Numbered from the stretch's first letter, positions 35,023-45,128 are shown. The stretch: 64,000 nucleotides of DNA from Pleurocapsa sp. FMAR1 (GCF_963665995.1 NZ_OY762512.1:4154001-4218000), one strand, 5' to 3'. Made by a program: numbers and translations. Notes: generated by a model from the letters alone, not told the origin.

Positions 35023-35497
35023 GCTTATTCCTGTATTTCTTTAATTTGGTTTTTGTCGTTAAATTACTACGTGATACGCTTTTACTCTTTAATTCTTGAT
35101 TACGAATTATATTTTTAGCTAATATCGTATTGTTTCTTTTTTAAACTTAAAGTCAGAAAGCTTATCGATAATCTAAGATTTGCAGTTATAAATACTTTTT
35201 TCGGGTGACTGCTATTTTTAAGAAGTATTTGCTACTAATTAATAGTCAAACATTTGTGGCAATATTTTATCTATCTTAGGTTGAATTATATCAACTGCTT
35301 AAAAAAATAAACGATGATTAAACATAGCTCTCATTACTTATTGAGCTAACGAAAATATGTATTTCTTGGGGCAGATGTATTTTATAATTAACGCTCTATG
35401 CTTTTGACTACTTACTAAATTTGAGAGCGATTTTTCTTTATTTTGTAAAAAGCGATCGCTCTCAAATCAATCATTCGTATGTATGTAATGATAAATA
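35023..35497. other. AT-rich intergenic region with one strong hairpin
   Basis: 475 bp without a coding frame. At 35419-35467 a perfect 12-bp stem (ATTTGAGAGCGA / TCGCTCTCAAAT) encloses a 25-base loop that includes a HIP1 site. It lies about 30 bp downstream of the minus-strand gene 35498-35989 and may act as its terminator. Nothing else was recognised. Confidence 0.5.
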
Positions 35498-35989
35498 TTA
35501 TTGAGCAGTTTCTGGATTTACTTGACTAGGTGTAAACTCTGCTGCTATACAGCTTTTCATAGCTTTTTCGCTAGATATTTCAATGCTTGTCAAATCAAGA
35601 GTACACTCAGCATATTGTGCAGGCAGCAGACTACGACGGCAGTTATCCAAAGCCATACCAGACTTAACTTGCTTTAAACTATCACTAATATCGATGACGC
35701 AACTAGCCAACTCATTGGGTCTACGAACACGATAGCAAGACTGCAAAGCATCATCTCCCTTTATATCAGTATTAGCTTTAATATCTTGAACACAAGAAGC
35801 AAGCAACCTAGGTTCTAAAGCATCTGAACAAGCTGCTGCTGCTGATGATTTGGCAACACCATCAAGAATTAGACTATCGGCACAACTACCAATATCACCA
35901 GCGATCGCTGGAGAATTGGGGATAGCTAATAAAAACACAGGTAAAGAAACTAAACTAGTCCAACGAATAACCTTTACTAGAATTTGCAT
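35498..35989 (-). CDS. Secreted protein of unknown function with internal Cys repeats
   Basis: 163 residues. The N-terminus (MQILVKVIRWTSLVSLPVFL, then PNSPAIAG) is a signal peptide, probably cleaved near residue 31, so the protein is exported. The mature part repeats a ~35-residue unit ending in a Cys-containing core: LLASCVQDI, ELASCVIDI, YAECTLDL. Each core is preceded by C-x-(6-9)-P. The even number of Cys suggests disulphides. I do not recognise the family; it resembles small exported proteins found only in cyanobacteria. It stands alone between an SDR and moeB. Confidence 0.65.
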   Translation of the reverse strand: MQILVKVIRWTSLVSLPVFLLAIPNSPAIAGDIGSCADSLILDGVAKSSAAAACSDALEPRLLASCVQDIKANTDIKGDDALQSCYRVRRPNELASCVIDISDSLKQVKSGMALDNCRRSLLPAQYAECTLDLTSIEISSEKAMKSCIAAEFTPSQVNPETAQ

Positions 35990-36114
35990 GGCAATTTAAC
36001 AATATTTTTAACTCACACCCATATTAAGGGTAGATCACCAAAACTGGAATGAGAAAATATAAAAGGATTAGGGATGAGGAAAATAAGCAATTGAAATATC
36101 CTTTTTCCTTTTAT

Positions 36115-37287
36115 CTAATATTGTGGAATGCTAGAATCTATCTCCTCACTCCAAGCGGCAATACCGCCTTTGACATTTGTGCCTTCAATTCCCGCTTCTT
36201 TAAGAATATTTAAAGCTTTTGCCGATCGCCCTCCGAGTTTACAATGAGCAATAAGACGATGACCATTAACTAATTCTTTTACTTTATTTATGCCGCTGCC
36301 GTCTTCTAGTTCAGACAAGGGAACTAAAATCGAACCGTCAATTTTGGCAATTTCGTATTCATGGGGATTACGAACATCTAGCAAGACAAAATCATCTTTA
36401 CCGCTATCCATAAGCTGCTTCAAATCTTTGACCGACATTTCTGGGATCATATTTTCTGCCTCTTTGGCTGCTGCTGCTGCTTGAGGTATACCACAAAACT
36501 CTTGATAATCAATTAGTTTTTCGATTACAGGACGCTCAGGATTAGGTCGCAGCTTAAGCTCACGGAACTTCATGTCCCAAGCATTATAAAGCAGTAATCT
36601 ACCGCTGAGGGTATTTTCTGCACCCAAAATAATCTTAATTGCTTCTGTTGCCTGAATTGTGCCAATAATGCCACAGAGAACCCCTAATACTCCTCCCTCG
36701 GCGCAGGAAGGAACCATTCCTGGTGGTGGTGGTTCGGGATATAAATCGCGGTAGTTAGGGCCACCCTGGTAGTTAAAGACCGTTGCCTGTCCTTCAAAAC
36801 GGAAGATAGATCCGTAGACATTAGGTTTGTCTAGCAATACACAAGCATCGTTAGTCAAATAACGAGTAGGGAAGTTATCTGTACCATCAACAACTACGTC
36901 ATAAGGAGCTAAAATATCTAGGGCATTTTCGGAACTAATAGCCGTTTCGTATAAATCTACCTGACAATGGGGATTAATACTATGAATACGGTCTTTTGCT
37001 GACTGAATCTTTGGTTTGCCTACCCATGATTCACTGTGAATAATCTGACGTTGCAAATTGGAACTATCAACAATATCAAAGTCTACTAGACCAATTCTGC
37101 CAATACCTGCTGCTGCAAGATATAACAAAAGGGGAGAACCAAGACCACCACTACCGATACAGAGAACGCTAGCTGCCTTGAGACGTTTTTGTCCTTCTAA
37201 TCCTACTTCTGGCAGAATGATATGGCGCGAGTACCTTTGATACTCATCTTTATTAAGTTCGATTGCTTCCAAGTTTGGATTAAGCAT
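36115..37287 (-). CDS. moeB: Molybdopterin-synthase adenylyltransferase/sulfurtransferase MoeB (ThiF-rhodanese fusion)
   Basis: 390 residues from the ATG at 37287; a TTG 12 bases upstream is unlikely. An E1-like ThiF/MoeB domain (1-250) has the ATP-binding GSGGLGSP at about 45-52, RYSRHIILPE at the start and VDGTDNFPTRYL. A C-terminal rhodanese domain (about 285-390) has the active-site Cys 349 in AHCKLGGRS. It activates the C-terminal glycine of small sulphur carriers such as MoaD or ThiS by adenylation and delivers sulphur. The CPxCG zinc motif of classical MoeB is not visible (RPVIEKLIDYQEFCG), as is usual in cyanobacterial homologues. Confidence 0.9.
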   Translation of the reverse strand: MLNPNLEAIELNKDEYQRYSRHIILPEVGLEGQKRLKAASVLCIGSGGLGSPLLLYLAAAGIGRIGLVDFDIVDSSNLQRQIIHSESWVGKPKIQSAKDRIHSINPHCQVDLYETAISSENALDILAPYDVVVDGTDNFPTRYLTNDACVLLDKPNVYGSIFRFEGQATVFNYQGGPNYRDLYPEPPPPGMVPSCAEGGVLGVLCGIIGTIQATEAIKIILGAENTLSGRLLLYNAWDMKFRELKLRPNPERPVIEKLIDYQEFCGIPQAAAAAKEAENMIPEMSVKDLKQLMDSGKDDFVLLDVRNPHEYEIAKIDGSILVPLSELEDGSGINKVKELVNGHRLIAHCKLGGRSAKALNILKEAGIEGTNVKGGIAAWSEEIDSSIPQY

Positions 37288-37499
37288 GGTTATTATCAAA
37301 GCGCGTTAGCGAAGCTTAACGAAGTTATTGCTGCCCAGACAATCGAGGTCAGCATTTTTACTATAAGCATCTAATTATATAACTATGATCGCAATTATCT
37401 TTTAATTTTGCCAGAAGAATAAAGCGATCGCGTCTTCTCTAATTAAGCAAAAGTTGATTTAAAGCGATCTCCATCTTAGTAATGAGTTCATGACTGCTT

Positions 37500-38438
37500 T
37501 TACTCGGCGTGCTGACGATACCAGTCAATAGTATTTTTTAAGCCTTGGCGAAATTCTGTTTCTGCCACAAAGCCAAATTTTTCTTTTGCTCTTTGGGTAT
37601 CTAAACAACGTCGAGGTTGACCATTAGGCTGATCCGTTTGCCAGACAATCTCTCCTTGAAAATCCATTAACTCGCAAATAGTTTCTACCAAATCTTTAAT
37701 GGGTACTTCATGATTAGTACCTAAATTGACTGGCGCAGCTTCATTATATTTTTGGGTTGCCATAACAATACCCCGCGCTGCATCAGTAGAATATAGAAAT
37801 TCGCGAGTCGGGCTACCATCTCCCCAGGCTGGTAATTCTTTATCTCCACGTTGTTGAGCCTCATAGACTTTGCGAATCAAGGCAGGAATAACGTGAGAAC
37901 TACTGGGATCAAAATTATCTTCAGGGCCATAAAGATTAACGGGCAAGAGATAAATACCGTTAAAGTCATATTGCTGCCGATAGGCTTCTAACTGAACCAG
38001 TAAAGCTTTTTTGGCAATACCGTAGGGGGCATTAGTTTCTTCAGGATAACCGTTCCACAAATCATCTTCTTTGAAGGGGACGGGAGTAAATTTGGGGTAG
38101 GCGCAGATTGTACCGACACAGACAAACTTACTTATACCTTCTTGATAGGCAGCATGAATTAACTGTGTACCCATCATTAAGTTGTCGTAAAACAGTTCGG
38201 CAGGCTTTTCTCGGTTTAGACCAATACCACCCACATGAGCAGCAAGATGAACGACTATATCTTGCTCTTTGACCGCCTGCTGGCAATTTGACCACTGACG
38301 CAGATCTAAGGCACGCGATCGCGGTGTGCTAATTTTACCAATAGTTGCTCCAGCCTTACACAATTGGTCTACAACCTGTTTGCCTAAAAAACCAGTTCCG
38401 CCAGTAACTAGAATTCTTTTGTCTTGTAAATCTAACAT
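37500..38438 (-). CDS. fcl: GDP-L-fucose synthase
   Basis: 312 residues; an extended SDR with NADP-binding GGTGFLGK at 13-20. The active-site Tyr 139 and Lys 143 lie in YGIAKKALL, with the conserved VGTICAYPK and [21 protein letters not shown]. It converts GDP-4-keto-6-deoxymannose to GDP-L-fucose by epimerisation and reduction. Its gene starts 53 bp after the stop of gmd, whose product is its substrate, so the two form an operon for GDP-fucose supply to polysaccharides. Confidence 0.94.
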   Translation of the reverse strand: MLDLQDKRILVTGGTGFLGKQVVDQLCKAGATIGKISTPRSRALDLRQWSNCQQAVKEQDIVVHLAAHVGGIGLNREKPAELFYDNLMMGTQLIHAAYQEGISKFVCVGTICAYPKFTPVPFKEDDLWNGYPEETNAPYGIAKKALLVQLEAYRQQYDFNGIYLLPVNLYGPEDNFDPSSSHVIPALIRKVYEAQQRGDKELPAWGDGSPTREFLYSTDAARGIVMATQKYNEAAPVNLGTNHEVPIKDLVETICELMDFQGEIVWQTDQPNGQPRRCLDTQRAKEKFGFVAETEFRQGLKNTIDWYRQHAE

Positions 38439-38491
38439 TACTAATTGTAATTGAATGTATACAGGTATTTACTAAGCTATTTAGTTTTTAT

Positions 38492-39562
38492 CTAATCAAT
38501 AATCGTGGCGAAATTTCTGCGTAAAGAAGTATTGTCACAATCATGACTACCATCAGGAGTAGACAAATTTAAATTGATTAAGTCAGCATTTACCATTAAC
38601 CGAACTAACTCTTCAAAGGTAACGGTAGGCTGCCATCCCAGTTTTTGTTTAGCTTTAGTAGGATCGCCAATTAGCAAATCTACTTCAGCAGGACGAAGAT
38701 AGCGAGGGTCGAACTCTACGTAGTCGTGCCAGTCAAGATTTACGTGTTTAAAAGCAATATCCAAAAATTCTTTAATTTGGTAAGTTTCTCCTGTGGCGAT
38801 GACATAATCATCGGGCAGATCTTGTTGAAGCATTAACCACATCGCCTTGACATAATCCTTGGCATAGCCCCAGTCTCTTTTTGAGTCTAGATTACCCAAG
38901 TATAGTTTCTGTTGCGTTCCTTGAACAATCCGAGCTATGGCTCTAGTGATTTTGCGCGTCACAAAGGTTTCACCACGACGAGGAGATTCATGATTAAACA
39001 AGATACCGTTACAGGCAAATAAGTCGTAAGATTCACGATAATTTATAGTTTGCCAATGGGCATAGACTTTAGCGCAGGAATAAGGGCTACGAGGATAAAA
39101 GGGTGTGGTTTCTTTTTGAGGAACATCTTGAACCTTACCAAACATTTCTGAAGAACCTGCCTGATAAAATCTAACTTCGATGCCTGTACGTTGCTGATAA
39201 TCTCTTATTGCTTCTAAAAGACGCAAAGTACCCATGGCTACGGAGTCAACTGTATACTCTGGAGAATCGAAACTGACTCTAACGTGAGACTGCGCACCTA
39301 AGTTATAAATTTCAATAGGCTTAACTTGCTCTAAAATACGTCTTAAAGTAGTGCCGTCAGTTAGATCGCCGTAATGAAGAAACAGTTGGGCTTGGGGACT
39401 ATGGGGGTCTACGTAAAGGTGATCGATGCGATCGGTGTTAAAAGTAGAAGTTCTACGAATAATACCGTGAACTTCATAACCTTTCTCTAAAAGAAATTCA
39501 CTTAAGTAAGAACCGTCTTGACCGGTAACACCTGTAATCAAAGCTACTTTGCGATCGCTCAT
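38492..39562 (-). CDS. gmd: GDP-mannose 4,6-dehydratase
   Basis: 356 residues; an extended SDR starting [27 protein letters not shown] with GxxGxxG at about 10-17. The GMD-specific [19 protein letters not shown] and [10 protein letters not shown] (Tyr/Lys) are all present, and [16 protein letters not shown] is diagnostic for the family. It makes GDP-4-keto-6-deoxy-D-mannose from GDP-mannose, the first step to GDP-fucose. It is followed in the same operon by fcl. galU lies 220 bp upstream on the same strand. Confidence 0.96.
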   Translation of the reverse strand: MSDRKVALITGVTGQDGSYLSEFLLEKGYEVHGIIRRTSTFNTDRIDHLYVDPHSPQAQLFLHYGDLTDGTTLRRILEQVKPIEIYNLGAQSHVRVSFDSPEYTVDSVAMGTLRLLEAIRDYQQRTGIEVRFYQAGSSEMFGKVQDVPQKETTPFYPRSPYSCAKVYAHWQTINYRESYDLFACNGILFNHESPRRGETFVTRKITRAIARIVQGTQQKLYLGNLDSKRDWGYAKDYVKAMWLMLQQDLPDDYVIATGETYQIKEFLDIAFKHVNLDWHDYVEFDPRYLRPAEVDLLIGDPTKAKQKLGWQPTVTFEELVRLMVNADLINLNLSTPDGSHDCDNTSLRRNFATIID

Positions 39563-39782
39563 TTAACTATTTTTGCTACTATTTTGTTTTACTGCTTGGC
39601 TATTCTGCACTACCGTATTATATAGTCAATGTTTTTGAAAGAATTGTTACTGCATTTAACATTATTAATAAAAATAAAAGTAGTAGTGAATTATATCAAC
39701 ATACAATGCTACAACTAAATTAATATAATAAAATTTTATCTATAGCTGCAAATAGTATAAAGGCTTAGAACTTTTTCTACCT

Positions 39783-40694
39783 TCAATTATCTTGCTCTGA
39801 ATCAAAACTGTTCAAATAGTAGTCAATCATGGTTTGTCGATAAAATAAAGGCATTCCTGTATCGTAATATTTTCCTTGGACGAGATAAGCGATCGCACCA
39901 CTAGTTTGTCTTAGTTTATCGAGACAGGTTGTTAACTGAAATTCTCCTTTAAATCGTTGATTATGATTTATTTCTGCTGCCAATAAATTAAAGATTTCTG
40001 ATTCTAAAACGTACATACCAAAAATACCGAGGAATTGATCGTCAGGCATTCCTGGGACTTGTAAATGTTCTCTGGCATACTCTAAAGATGGTTTTTCGTA
40101 GATCTGGGCAATATCTAAAATCGATTGTGACTTTTGCCAAGTCCCACTAACACAACCTGCTTTATGAATAATATCTGCATTCATGGGAGTTATGCCGATA
40201 ACGCTAGTATTTGTTTGCTGATAAATATCGAGCATTTGTTTGGCACAAGAAAACTCAGTATCCGAGGTGTAGATATGATCTCCTAATAACAACAAAAACG
40301 GCTCATTGTTTACCCAGTCTTGAGCGCAAAAAACAGCATGACCAAATCCTTCTTGTTTGGTTTGGGTCAAAATCGTAATGCGATCGCCTATAGCCTGTAG
40401 ATATTCGGTATATTCTCTATCTTCGGCTGAAAGTTTTTGCCATAATTCGGGCTTGGGGGGAGACTTGAACAGATCCTCAAATAAATCGCGATCGCTTTGC
40501 TGCACCACAATTCCAATTTCTTCAATCCCTCCACTAATTGCTTCTTCGGCGATCGCCAGAATAATTGGCTTGGCTCTACCGTCTTTGCCGATAATAGGCA
40601 GCAGTTCCTTTTTCATCGTTTTGGTAGCTGGATACATTCTCGTACCAAAACCCGCAGCAGGAATAATTGCTTTACGCACTTGTTTACTAGACAT
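39783..40694 (-). CDS. galU: UTP--glucose-1-phosphate uridylyltransferase (GalU-type nucleotidyltransferase)
   Basis: 303 residues with the nucleotidyltransferase signature AAGFGTRMYPATKTMKKELLP (first Gly at about 15). The family continues with QEGFGHAVFCAQDWV, LLLGDHIYT (the metal-binding Asp) and KYYDTGMPLFY. The GalU branch makes UDP-glucose for surface polysaccharide and glycolipid synthesis. The last ~20 residues and the region around GKDGRAKPIILAI differ from the best-known GalU, so another UDP/dTDP-sugar pyrophosphorylase remains possible. Neighbouring gmd-fcl genes support a sugar-nucleotide role. Confidence 0.82.
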   Translation of the reverse strand: MSSKQVRKAIIPAAGFGTRMYPATKTMKKELLPIIGKDGRAKPIILAIAEEAISGGIEEIGIVVQQSDRDLFEDLFKSPPKPELWQKLSAEDREYTEYLQAIGDRITILTQTKQEGFGHAVFCAQDWVNNEPFLLLLGDHIYTSDTEFSCAKQMLDIYQQTNTSVIGITPMNADIIHKAGCVSGTWQKSQSILDIAQIYEKPSLEYAREHLQVPGMPDDQFLGIFGMYVLESEIFNLLAAEINHNQRFKGEFQLTTCLDKLRQTSGAIAYLVQGKYYDTGMPLFYRQTMIDYYLNSFDSEQDN

Positions 40695-40736
40695 TTAATG
40701 ATTAATGTTAAATGATTAATGTTAAATGTTAAATGC
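40695..40736. repeat. Heptamer tandem repeat, unit TTAAATG/TTAATGA, 6 copies
   Basis: Six 7-base units (TTAATGA, TTAATGT, TAAATGA, TTAATGT, TAAATGT, TAAATGC) fill the spacer between galU and the methyltransferase gene, ending at the latter's stop codon. The same family lies at the other end of the gene at 41851-41878. Confidence 0.85.
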
Positions 40737-41860
40737 TAATACATTTCATATTTCAAGAGAGTACAGGGAATTGCACCGTTATACAACTTAATGCGCTTAG
40801 AAGTTCTTAAGCCAACTTGTCTTGATAGCTTCATGCTGCCTGTGAGAATATACGCAGTCCAGCCTCTGAATCTTTGTTTAAAGATATCTCCTAGCAGCTT
40901 GTATAGTTCTCCTAATTCAGCTTCATTGCCCAATCTTACGCCATAAGGAGGATTACAAATTAAAACTCCTCGATCTGCTGGTGCTTCAATAGTAGAAACT
41001 TCCTGACGAGCGAATTTTACATAGTCTTCTAGTCCAGAACTTTCAGCGTTAGCAAAAGCCTGTCTGATAATTTTTAGATCGCGATCGCTGCCTATTATCG
41101 GTATATCTATACTATTTTTCTGGCGATCGCTTGCTTGCTTAAGTAAACTTTGCCACAGGTCATGGTCGTAATCTAACCAAGTTTGAAAACTAAAGTCTCG
41201 GTATAGTCCAGGAGCGATGTCTAAAGCTTTTAAAGTTGCTTCAATCGGTAATGTACCGCTACCACACATCGGGTCTAGAAAGGGTAAGTCGGGTGTCCAT
41301 TCTGCCATTTCTAATAAAGCTGCTGCGAGAGTCTCTTTCATCGGCGCATCACCCATAGCAGGACGGTATCCACGACGATGTAAACTAGAGCCTGAGCTAT
41401 CTAAGCTTAAGATACAGTGCTTTTGATCGATGTGAGCATTGATAATCAAATCAGGATTTTCTGTATCTACACTAGAGCGTTTTCCCCGCCGACTCTTTTG
41501 TAGATCGACGATCGCATTTTTAATTTGTAAAGCCGTAAAGTGAGTATGATTAAGATTTTTACTCTTACCTGTACAGGTAACGGCGATCGTCATATTTGGG
41601 TCGAGATATTCTTCCCAATCTAGCTTTTGCACGTTGCGATAAAGCTCATCTCCGTCAAAACTTTTGATCCTGGCAATAGGCATTAAAATCCGAAAAGTTG
41701 TCCTTGTCCAAAGGTTAGCCCGATAAAGTAATTCGCGATCGCCTTGAAAGTGAACCCCTGTAAAGTCAGTGCGCACATTTTTTGCTCCAATTCTGATTAA
41801 TTCTTGAGCAGCAACTTCTTCCAAACCGCGAGATGTAGTAGCAAAGTAATCATTTAACAT
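40736..41860 (-). CDS. THUMP-domain class I rRNA/RNA methyltransferase (RlmL/YpsC-like)
   Basis: 374 residues. The N-terminal ferredoxin-like and THUMP domains (about 1-155) include TSRGLEEVAAQELIRIGAK and FHGVHFQGDRELLYRAN-like residues. The C-terminal Rossmann methyltransferase has motif I DPMCGSGTLPIEA and motif IV VLICNPPYGVRLG (NPPY, typical of N-methylation of a base). Family role: N2-guanine methylation of 23S rRNA using S-adenosylmethionine. The gene is bracketed at both ends by TTAAATG heptamer arrays; its ATG falls inside the upstream array. Confidence 0.88.
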   Translation of the reverse strand: MLNDYFATTSRGLEEVAAQELIRIGAKNVRTDFTGVHFQGDRELLYRANLWTRTTFRILMPIARIKSFDGDELYRNVQKLDWEEYLDPNMTIAVTCTGKSKNLNHTHFTALQIKNAIVDLQKSRRGKRSSVDTENPDLIINAHIDQKHCILSLDSSGSSLHRRGYRPAMGDAPMKETLAAALLEMAEWTPDLPFLDPMCGSGTLPIEATLKALDIAPGLYRDFSFQTWLDYDHDLWQSLLKQASDRQKNSIDIPIIGSDRDLKIIRQAFANAESSGLEDYVKFARQEVSTIEAPADRGVLICNPPYGVRLGNEAELGELYKLLGDIFKQRFRGWTAYILTGSMKLSRQVGLRTSKRIKLYNGAIPCTLLKYEMY

Positions 41861-41878
41861 TTAACATTTAACATTTAT
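41851..41878. repeat. Heptamer tandem repeat CATTTAA covering the start codon of the methyltransferase gene
   Basis: Four 7-base units (CATTTAA x3, CATTTAT). On the minus strand they read TTAAATG, and the ATG start at 41858-41860 is one unit of the array. Confidence 0.85.
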
Positions 41879-41893
41879 ATTGTTCATCCGTAA

Positions 41894-41952
41894 GGTGGGC
41901 AGAAAAAATAATTAATCATCTTGTCAATCAAGATATCCTGCTTATGCCCACC
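41894..41952. repeat. Inverted repeat GGTGGGCA / TGCCCACC
   Basis: 8-bp arms 43 bases apart in the spacer between the methyltransferase and phosphatase genes. A nested 6-bp stem (ATCTTG / CAAGAT) is inside. It may be a small non-coding repeat or a relic. Its position downstream of the phosphatase gene (minus strand) would also suit transcription termination, although there is no T run. Confidence 0.5.
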
Positions 41953-42017
41953 AAAAACCAACAGTCTCATCTTCGTGGATTCTAGATGCTCTGTAATCAT
42001 AATCATAGCTGGTGGCA

Positions 42018-42659
42018 TTAATTTAACCTAATTTGGGTTTCGGTTTTACTCAGATGAGAAGTATCACCATAAAAGTCTAAATTCCAGCGATTATCATTGT
42101 GGCGAACAGCTTTAGTTAAGCAGCAAAGAGCAGCTTTAAAATCAGGTGTATTAGGCACTAGTCCCTTAGCTGCGCCAAATACTGTTACACCATGTCCGAC
42201 GATTAAAATATCTTCAGAAAACTGAGAAACTAATTGCTTGACTGTTTTTTCTGTACGTCCATAAACATCCGCTCTCCTTTCGGGATATTGAGCAGTTAAA
42301 TAGGATTTATAATTCCAATCAATCAAAGGGTATTCTGTTGTCAAAAAATCCTGGGGATGAATTTCTGGTTTTTCCGTCATCCATTTGGGGTTGTACCATT
42401 CACTTAAGCCCGCCTCTAGCTTAATCGGCAGATTCAAAACCTGGGCTATCTCGTTAGCGGTTTGGATAGTCCGTAGAAAAGGTGAAGCAAAAATATGGCA
42501 AATGTTTTCTTGTTTGAGTCTTTGCCCCAATTCTGCCGCTTGTGTTACCCCATCTACAGACAATGGGGGATCGTAACGTCTATGGGCGGTATCAAACCAT
42601 TCTGGATTAATAAAGTCGAGACGGTTTCCGTGTCTGGCTATCCAAACTGTTTGAGACAT
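42018..42659 (-). CDS. Histidine phosphatase (phosphoglycerate mutase) family protein
   Basis: 213 residues with the catalytic RHG motif near the N-terminus (VWIARHGNRLDF). The second conserved Arg is in ASPFLRTIQTANEIA, the acid is in LSEWYN and the second catalytic His is in LIVGHGVTVFGAAKGL. The fold acts by a phospho-His intermediate on small phosphorylated substrates or phosphoproteins. The N-terminal insertion RYDPPLSVDG places it among the broad-specificity branch, not glycolytic mutase. The substrate is unknown. Confidence 0.87.
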   Translation of the reverse strand: MSQTVWIARHGNRLDFINPEWFDTAHRRYDPPLSVDGVTQAAELGQRLKQENICHIFASPFLRTIQTANEIAQVLNLPIKLEAGLSEWYNPKWMTEKPEIHPQDFLTTEYPLIDWNYKSYLTAQYPERRADVYGRTEKTVKQLVSQFSEDILIVGHGVTVFGAAKGLVPNTPDFKAALCCLTKAVRHNDNRWNLDFYGDTSHLSKTETQIRLN

Positions 42660-42685
42660 TATCTTAAATATATTTTGAGCTATTG

Positions 42686-42913
42686 TTAGTTTATATTGAG
42701 CAGAATCTTAGTGCAGGTATCATATACAAAGTTTTTTGTGTAGCTGACACCCCGATAAGTGTAAAAATGTATCGGTCTAATTAAAATAATTTCATTAGAA
42801 TTAGGATCGCTTGAAAGACGGTATTTAGCCCAACGACTAACGAAATCAAGTTGTTTAGATTGAACTTCTGTTGCCTGAGATTGATAGCTAACGCCTCGAT
42901 AAGTCAGTTTCAT
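42686..42913 (-). CDS. DUF4278 domain protein
   Basis: 75 residues from the ATG at 42913; an in-frame start 18 bases upstream adds six doubtful residues. It begins MKLTYRGVSYQSQ, the defining start of the cyanobacterial DUF4278 family, and repeats the motif as YTYRGVSYTKNFV near the C-terminus. Family members are small and uncharacterised. It lies upstream of the phosphatase gene on the same strand, 26 bp apart, so cotranscription is likely. Confidence 0.85.
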   Translation of the reverse strand: MKLTYRGVSYQSQATEVQSKQLDFVSRWAKYRLSSDPNSNEIILIRPIHFYTYRGVSYTKNFVYDTCTKILLNIN

Positions 42914-43075
42914 ACGCTTATTTAGTAGTTTCAAAATTAAGAAAATTATTGATTACTACTCAATACGTATGAGAGACTAAAAACTTGCAGTTATTGTTCA
43001 ATTTAACATTTGGGCGATAGCCTAAATAGAATAAATATGATCAAAAAGCGATCGCATTTTAGCAGTCTAGTTTTT

Positions 43076-43576
43076 CTACCTACAGCCTAAAGATTCGCGG
43101 GTATCTACTCCTGTTTTTGGATTAACACCTGAAGCATTTTCACAAAGTTGTTTGACCTGCGATTTGTCCAAAACTGCAAAGGAAAAGTCTGCGCCATTTA
43201 TTTTGGCATCTCTAAAAGTGGAAAAAGAGAGGATTGATTCTTGAAAATTAGCGTTGGTCAAATCTGCGCCATTAAAATTAGTCAAATATCCAAAGCCATA
43301 GCTAAAATCTACTCCAGTTAAATTGGCATTAGCCAAATTAGAAGCGTTAAACACCGCACCTCGAATATCTGCATCGCTAAAATCTGCTTCTTCTAAATCG
43401 ACTTTGGCAAAATCTACGCTTTGTAAAACCCTGCCAGCAAAGTCTTTATTGATCAAATCGGATTCACTATAAGTTGAGGGAGTAACCGAAGAAGAACTCC
43501 CTGCTATAGCTGGTAAAGGAACAATTAAAAGAATTAACAGCAACAAAAATGCACTTAGTCGGAGAAAATATTTCAT
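43076..43576 (-). CDS. Exported pentapeptide-repeat protein
   Basis: 166 residues. The N-terminal signal peptide ([20 protein letters not shown], cleavage near residue 26) directs export. Residues about 55-135 are pentapeptide repeats of the A(D/N)LxX type ([46 protein letters not shown]), forming a right-handed beta-helix. A C-terminal segment has two Cys ([19 protein letters not shown], ending LGCR). Periplasmic or thylakoid-lumen location is likely. Function unknown; similar lumenal pentapeptide proteins are common in cyanobacteria. Confidence 0.82.
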   Translation of the reverse strand: MKYFLRLSAFLLLLILLIVPLPAIAGSSSSVTPSTYSESDLINKDFAGRVLQSVDFAKVDLEEADFSDADIRGAVFNASNLANANLTGVDFSYGFGYLTNFNGADLTNANFQESILSFSTFRDAKINGADFSFAVLDKSQVKQLCENASGVNPKTGVDTRESLGCR

Positions 43577-43686
43577 GGATTAAATTTATTTTTAAGCAAA
43601 TTTTGCTTAGAAGAACACAGTTTCTAATTGTAAATCTTCTTCTGTATCCCGTGGGAGTAATCGTCCTTTAAATCACTAAAATAATT

Positions 43687-44733
43687 ATGGAAAATAGTAA
43701 TCAAACAGATTTTTCGAGCTTATTACAACAACTATTAGACAAACAATCGTTGACCCAAACCCAAGCATCTCAATTAATGCAGGGATGGTTAGGCTCAGAA
43801 ATTCCAGATGTATTATCTGGAGCAATTTTAGCAGCTATCCAAGCCAAGGGAGTTTGTGCCGAAGAGTTGGCAGGAATGGCACAGGTGTTAAAATCCCAAT
43901 CTTTGCAACAAGACCAAGTTATCTATGATTATCCTGTTATCGACACCTGTGGAACTGGAGGGGATGGTGCATCTACTTTTAATATTTCCACCGCAGTAGC
44001 CTTTATTGCAGCAGCAGCAGGAATAAAAGTAGCCAAACACGGCAACCGTTCTGCTTCTAGTAAAGTTGGTTCAGCCGATGTTTTAGAATATCTTGGCGTT
44101 GATTTGACTGCATCTTTACCTAAAGTAAGAGCAGCATTAGACGAAGTTGGGATTACTTTTCTCTTTGCCCGTGGCTGGCATCCTGCTATGAAAAGCGTTG
44201 CGCCTATACGCAGCACTCTTAAAGTTAGAACAGTTTTTAATCTTCTTGGTCCACTGGTAAATCCTCTTTGCCCTACTGGTCAAGTAATCGGCGTTTACGA
44301 TCGCTTATTTTTAAGTAGCATGGCAGAGGCATTGAATATACTGGGAATTTCTAAAGCGATCGCTCTTCACGGTAGAGAAAGGTTAGATGAGGCAGGACTA
44401 GGAGATGCTACGGATTTAATGATGTTAAATCAGGGAAAAGTAACGCCAGGTGTTGTTAATCCCCAAGCTTTAGGTCTAAAACCCGCTTCTTTAAAAGAGC
44501 TTAAAGGCGGAGAAGTTGAGGAGAATGCAGCAATTTTGACCAACGTGCTTCAAGGAAAGGGAAGTAAAGCACAGCAGGATGCAGTGGTATTAAATGCTTC
44601 GCTGGCTTTGCAGGTGGGAGAAGTAGTCGCTTTTGGCGATCACCTTCAGGGTGTAAATGTTGCCAGAGAAATTATCAATAGTGGTATTGCCTGGTCTAAA
44701 CTGGAAGAGTTGGTTATATTCTTGAAAAGCTGA
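43687..44733 (+). CDS. trpD: Anthranilate phosphoribosyltransferase
   Basis: 348 residues. The glycine-rich PRPP-binding [14 protein letters not shown] is at about residues 89-102, with [19 protein letters not shown] and the anthranilate-site [20 protein letters not shown]. It transfers a phosphoribosyl group from PRPP to anthranilate in tryptophan synthesis. The gene is not in a trp operon; cyanobacterial trp genes are usually scattered. An unrelated pentapeptide gene lies divergently upstream. Confidence 0.95.
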   Translation: MENSNQTDFSSLLQQLLDKQSLTQTQASQLMQGWLGSEIPDVLSGAILAAIQAKGVCAEELAGMAQVLKSQSLQQDQVIYDYPVIDTCGTGGDGASTFNISTAVAFIAAAAGIKVAKHGNRSASSKVGSADVLEYLGVDLTASLPKVRAALDEVGITFLFARGWHPAMKSVAPIRSTLKVRTVFNLLGPLVNPLCPTGQVIGVYDRLFLSSMAEALNILGISKAIALHGRERLDEAGLGDATDLMMLNQGKVTPGVVNPQALGLKPASLKELKGGEVEENAAILTNVLQGKGSKAQQDAVVLNASLALQVGEVVAFGDHLQGVNVAREIINSGIAWSKLEELVIFLKS

Positions 44734-44824
44734 AGTTTCTATCTGAGATAAACCAAGAGCGGTTTTCAGTTGAGTAGAGCAGAAATTAGATAAGCTTAAA
44801 TAGAAAATAAATTAAGCTCGATTC

Positions 44825-44947
44825 ATGCCAGCTTTTATATGCAGGCTAGCTCTTTGTTCAGTCGAGCTACGGCAACGGGTAATTAATGCCTATGAAGCCA
44901 AAGAAGGCTTAAAAATAGAATTAGTACCAAAACTTGGTTTTTATTGA
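44825..44947 (+). pseudogene. IS630-type transposase N-terminal relic
   Basis: A 40-codon frame containing SVELRQRVINAYEAKEG. That is the start of IS630-family transposases (YSxDLRQRVIxAYEAKEGS, the first helix of the DNA-binding domain). The rest has lost homology and the frame ends in a stop at 44947. No transposase body and no inverted repeat remain in the surrounding 395-bp spacer (44734-45128), which holds nothing else recognisable. Confidence 0.6.
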
Positions 44948-45128
44948 TGAGTTAGGTGCAAAGTAAGTCTGTAACCGCATTAGTAGAATGAGAGCGATCG
45001 CAATGATGCAGATCCGTAACACTAGCTAAATTTAAATTGGCATAGTCTCTATGACTTCGTTGATACGAGCAATTTTTCTAAGCTATTAATGTATGCTTCT
45101 TGCTTATAAACCATTTCTGATTGCTATA

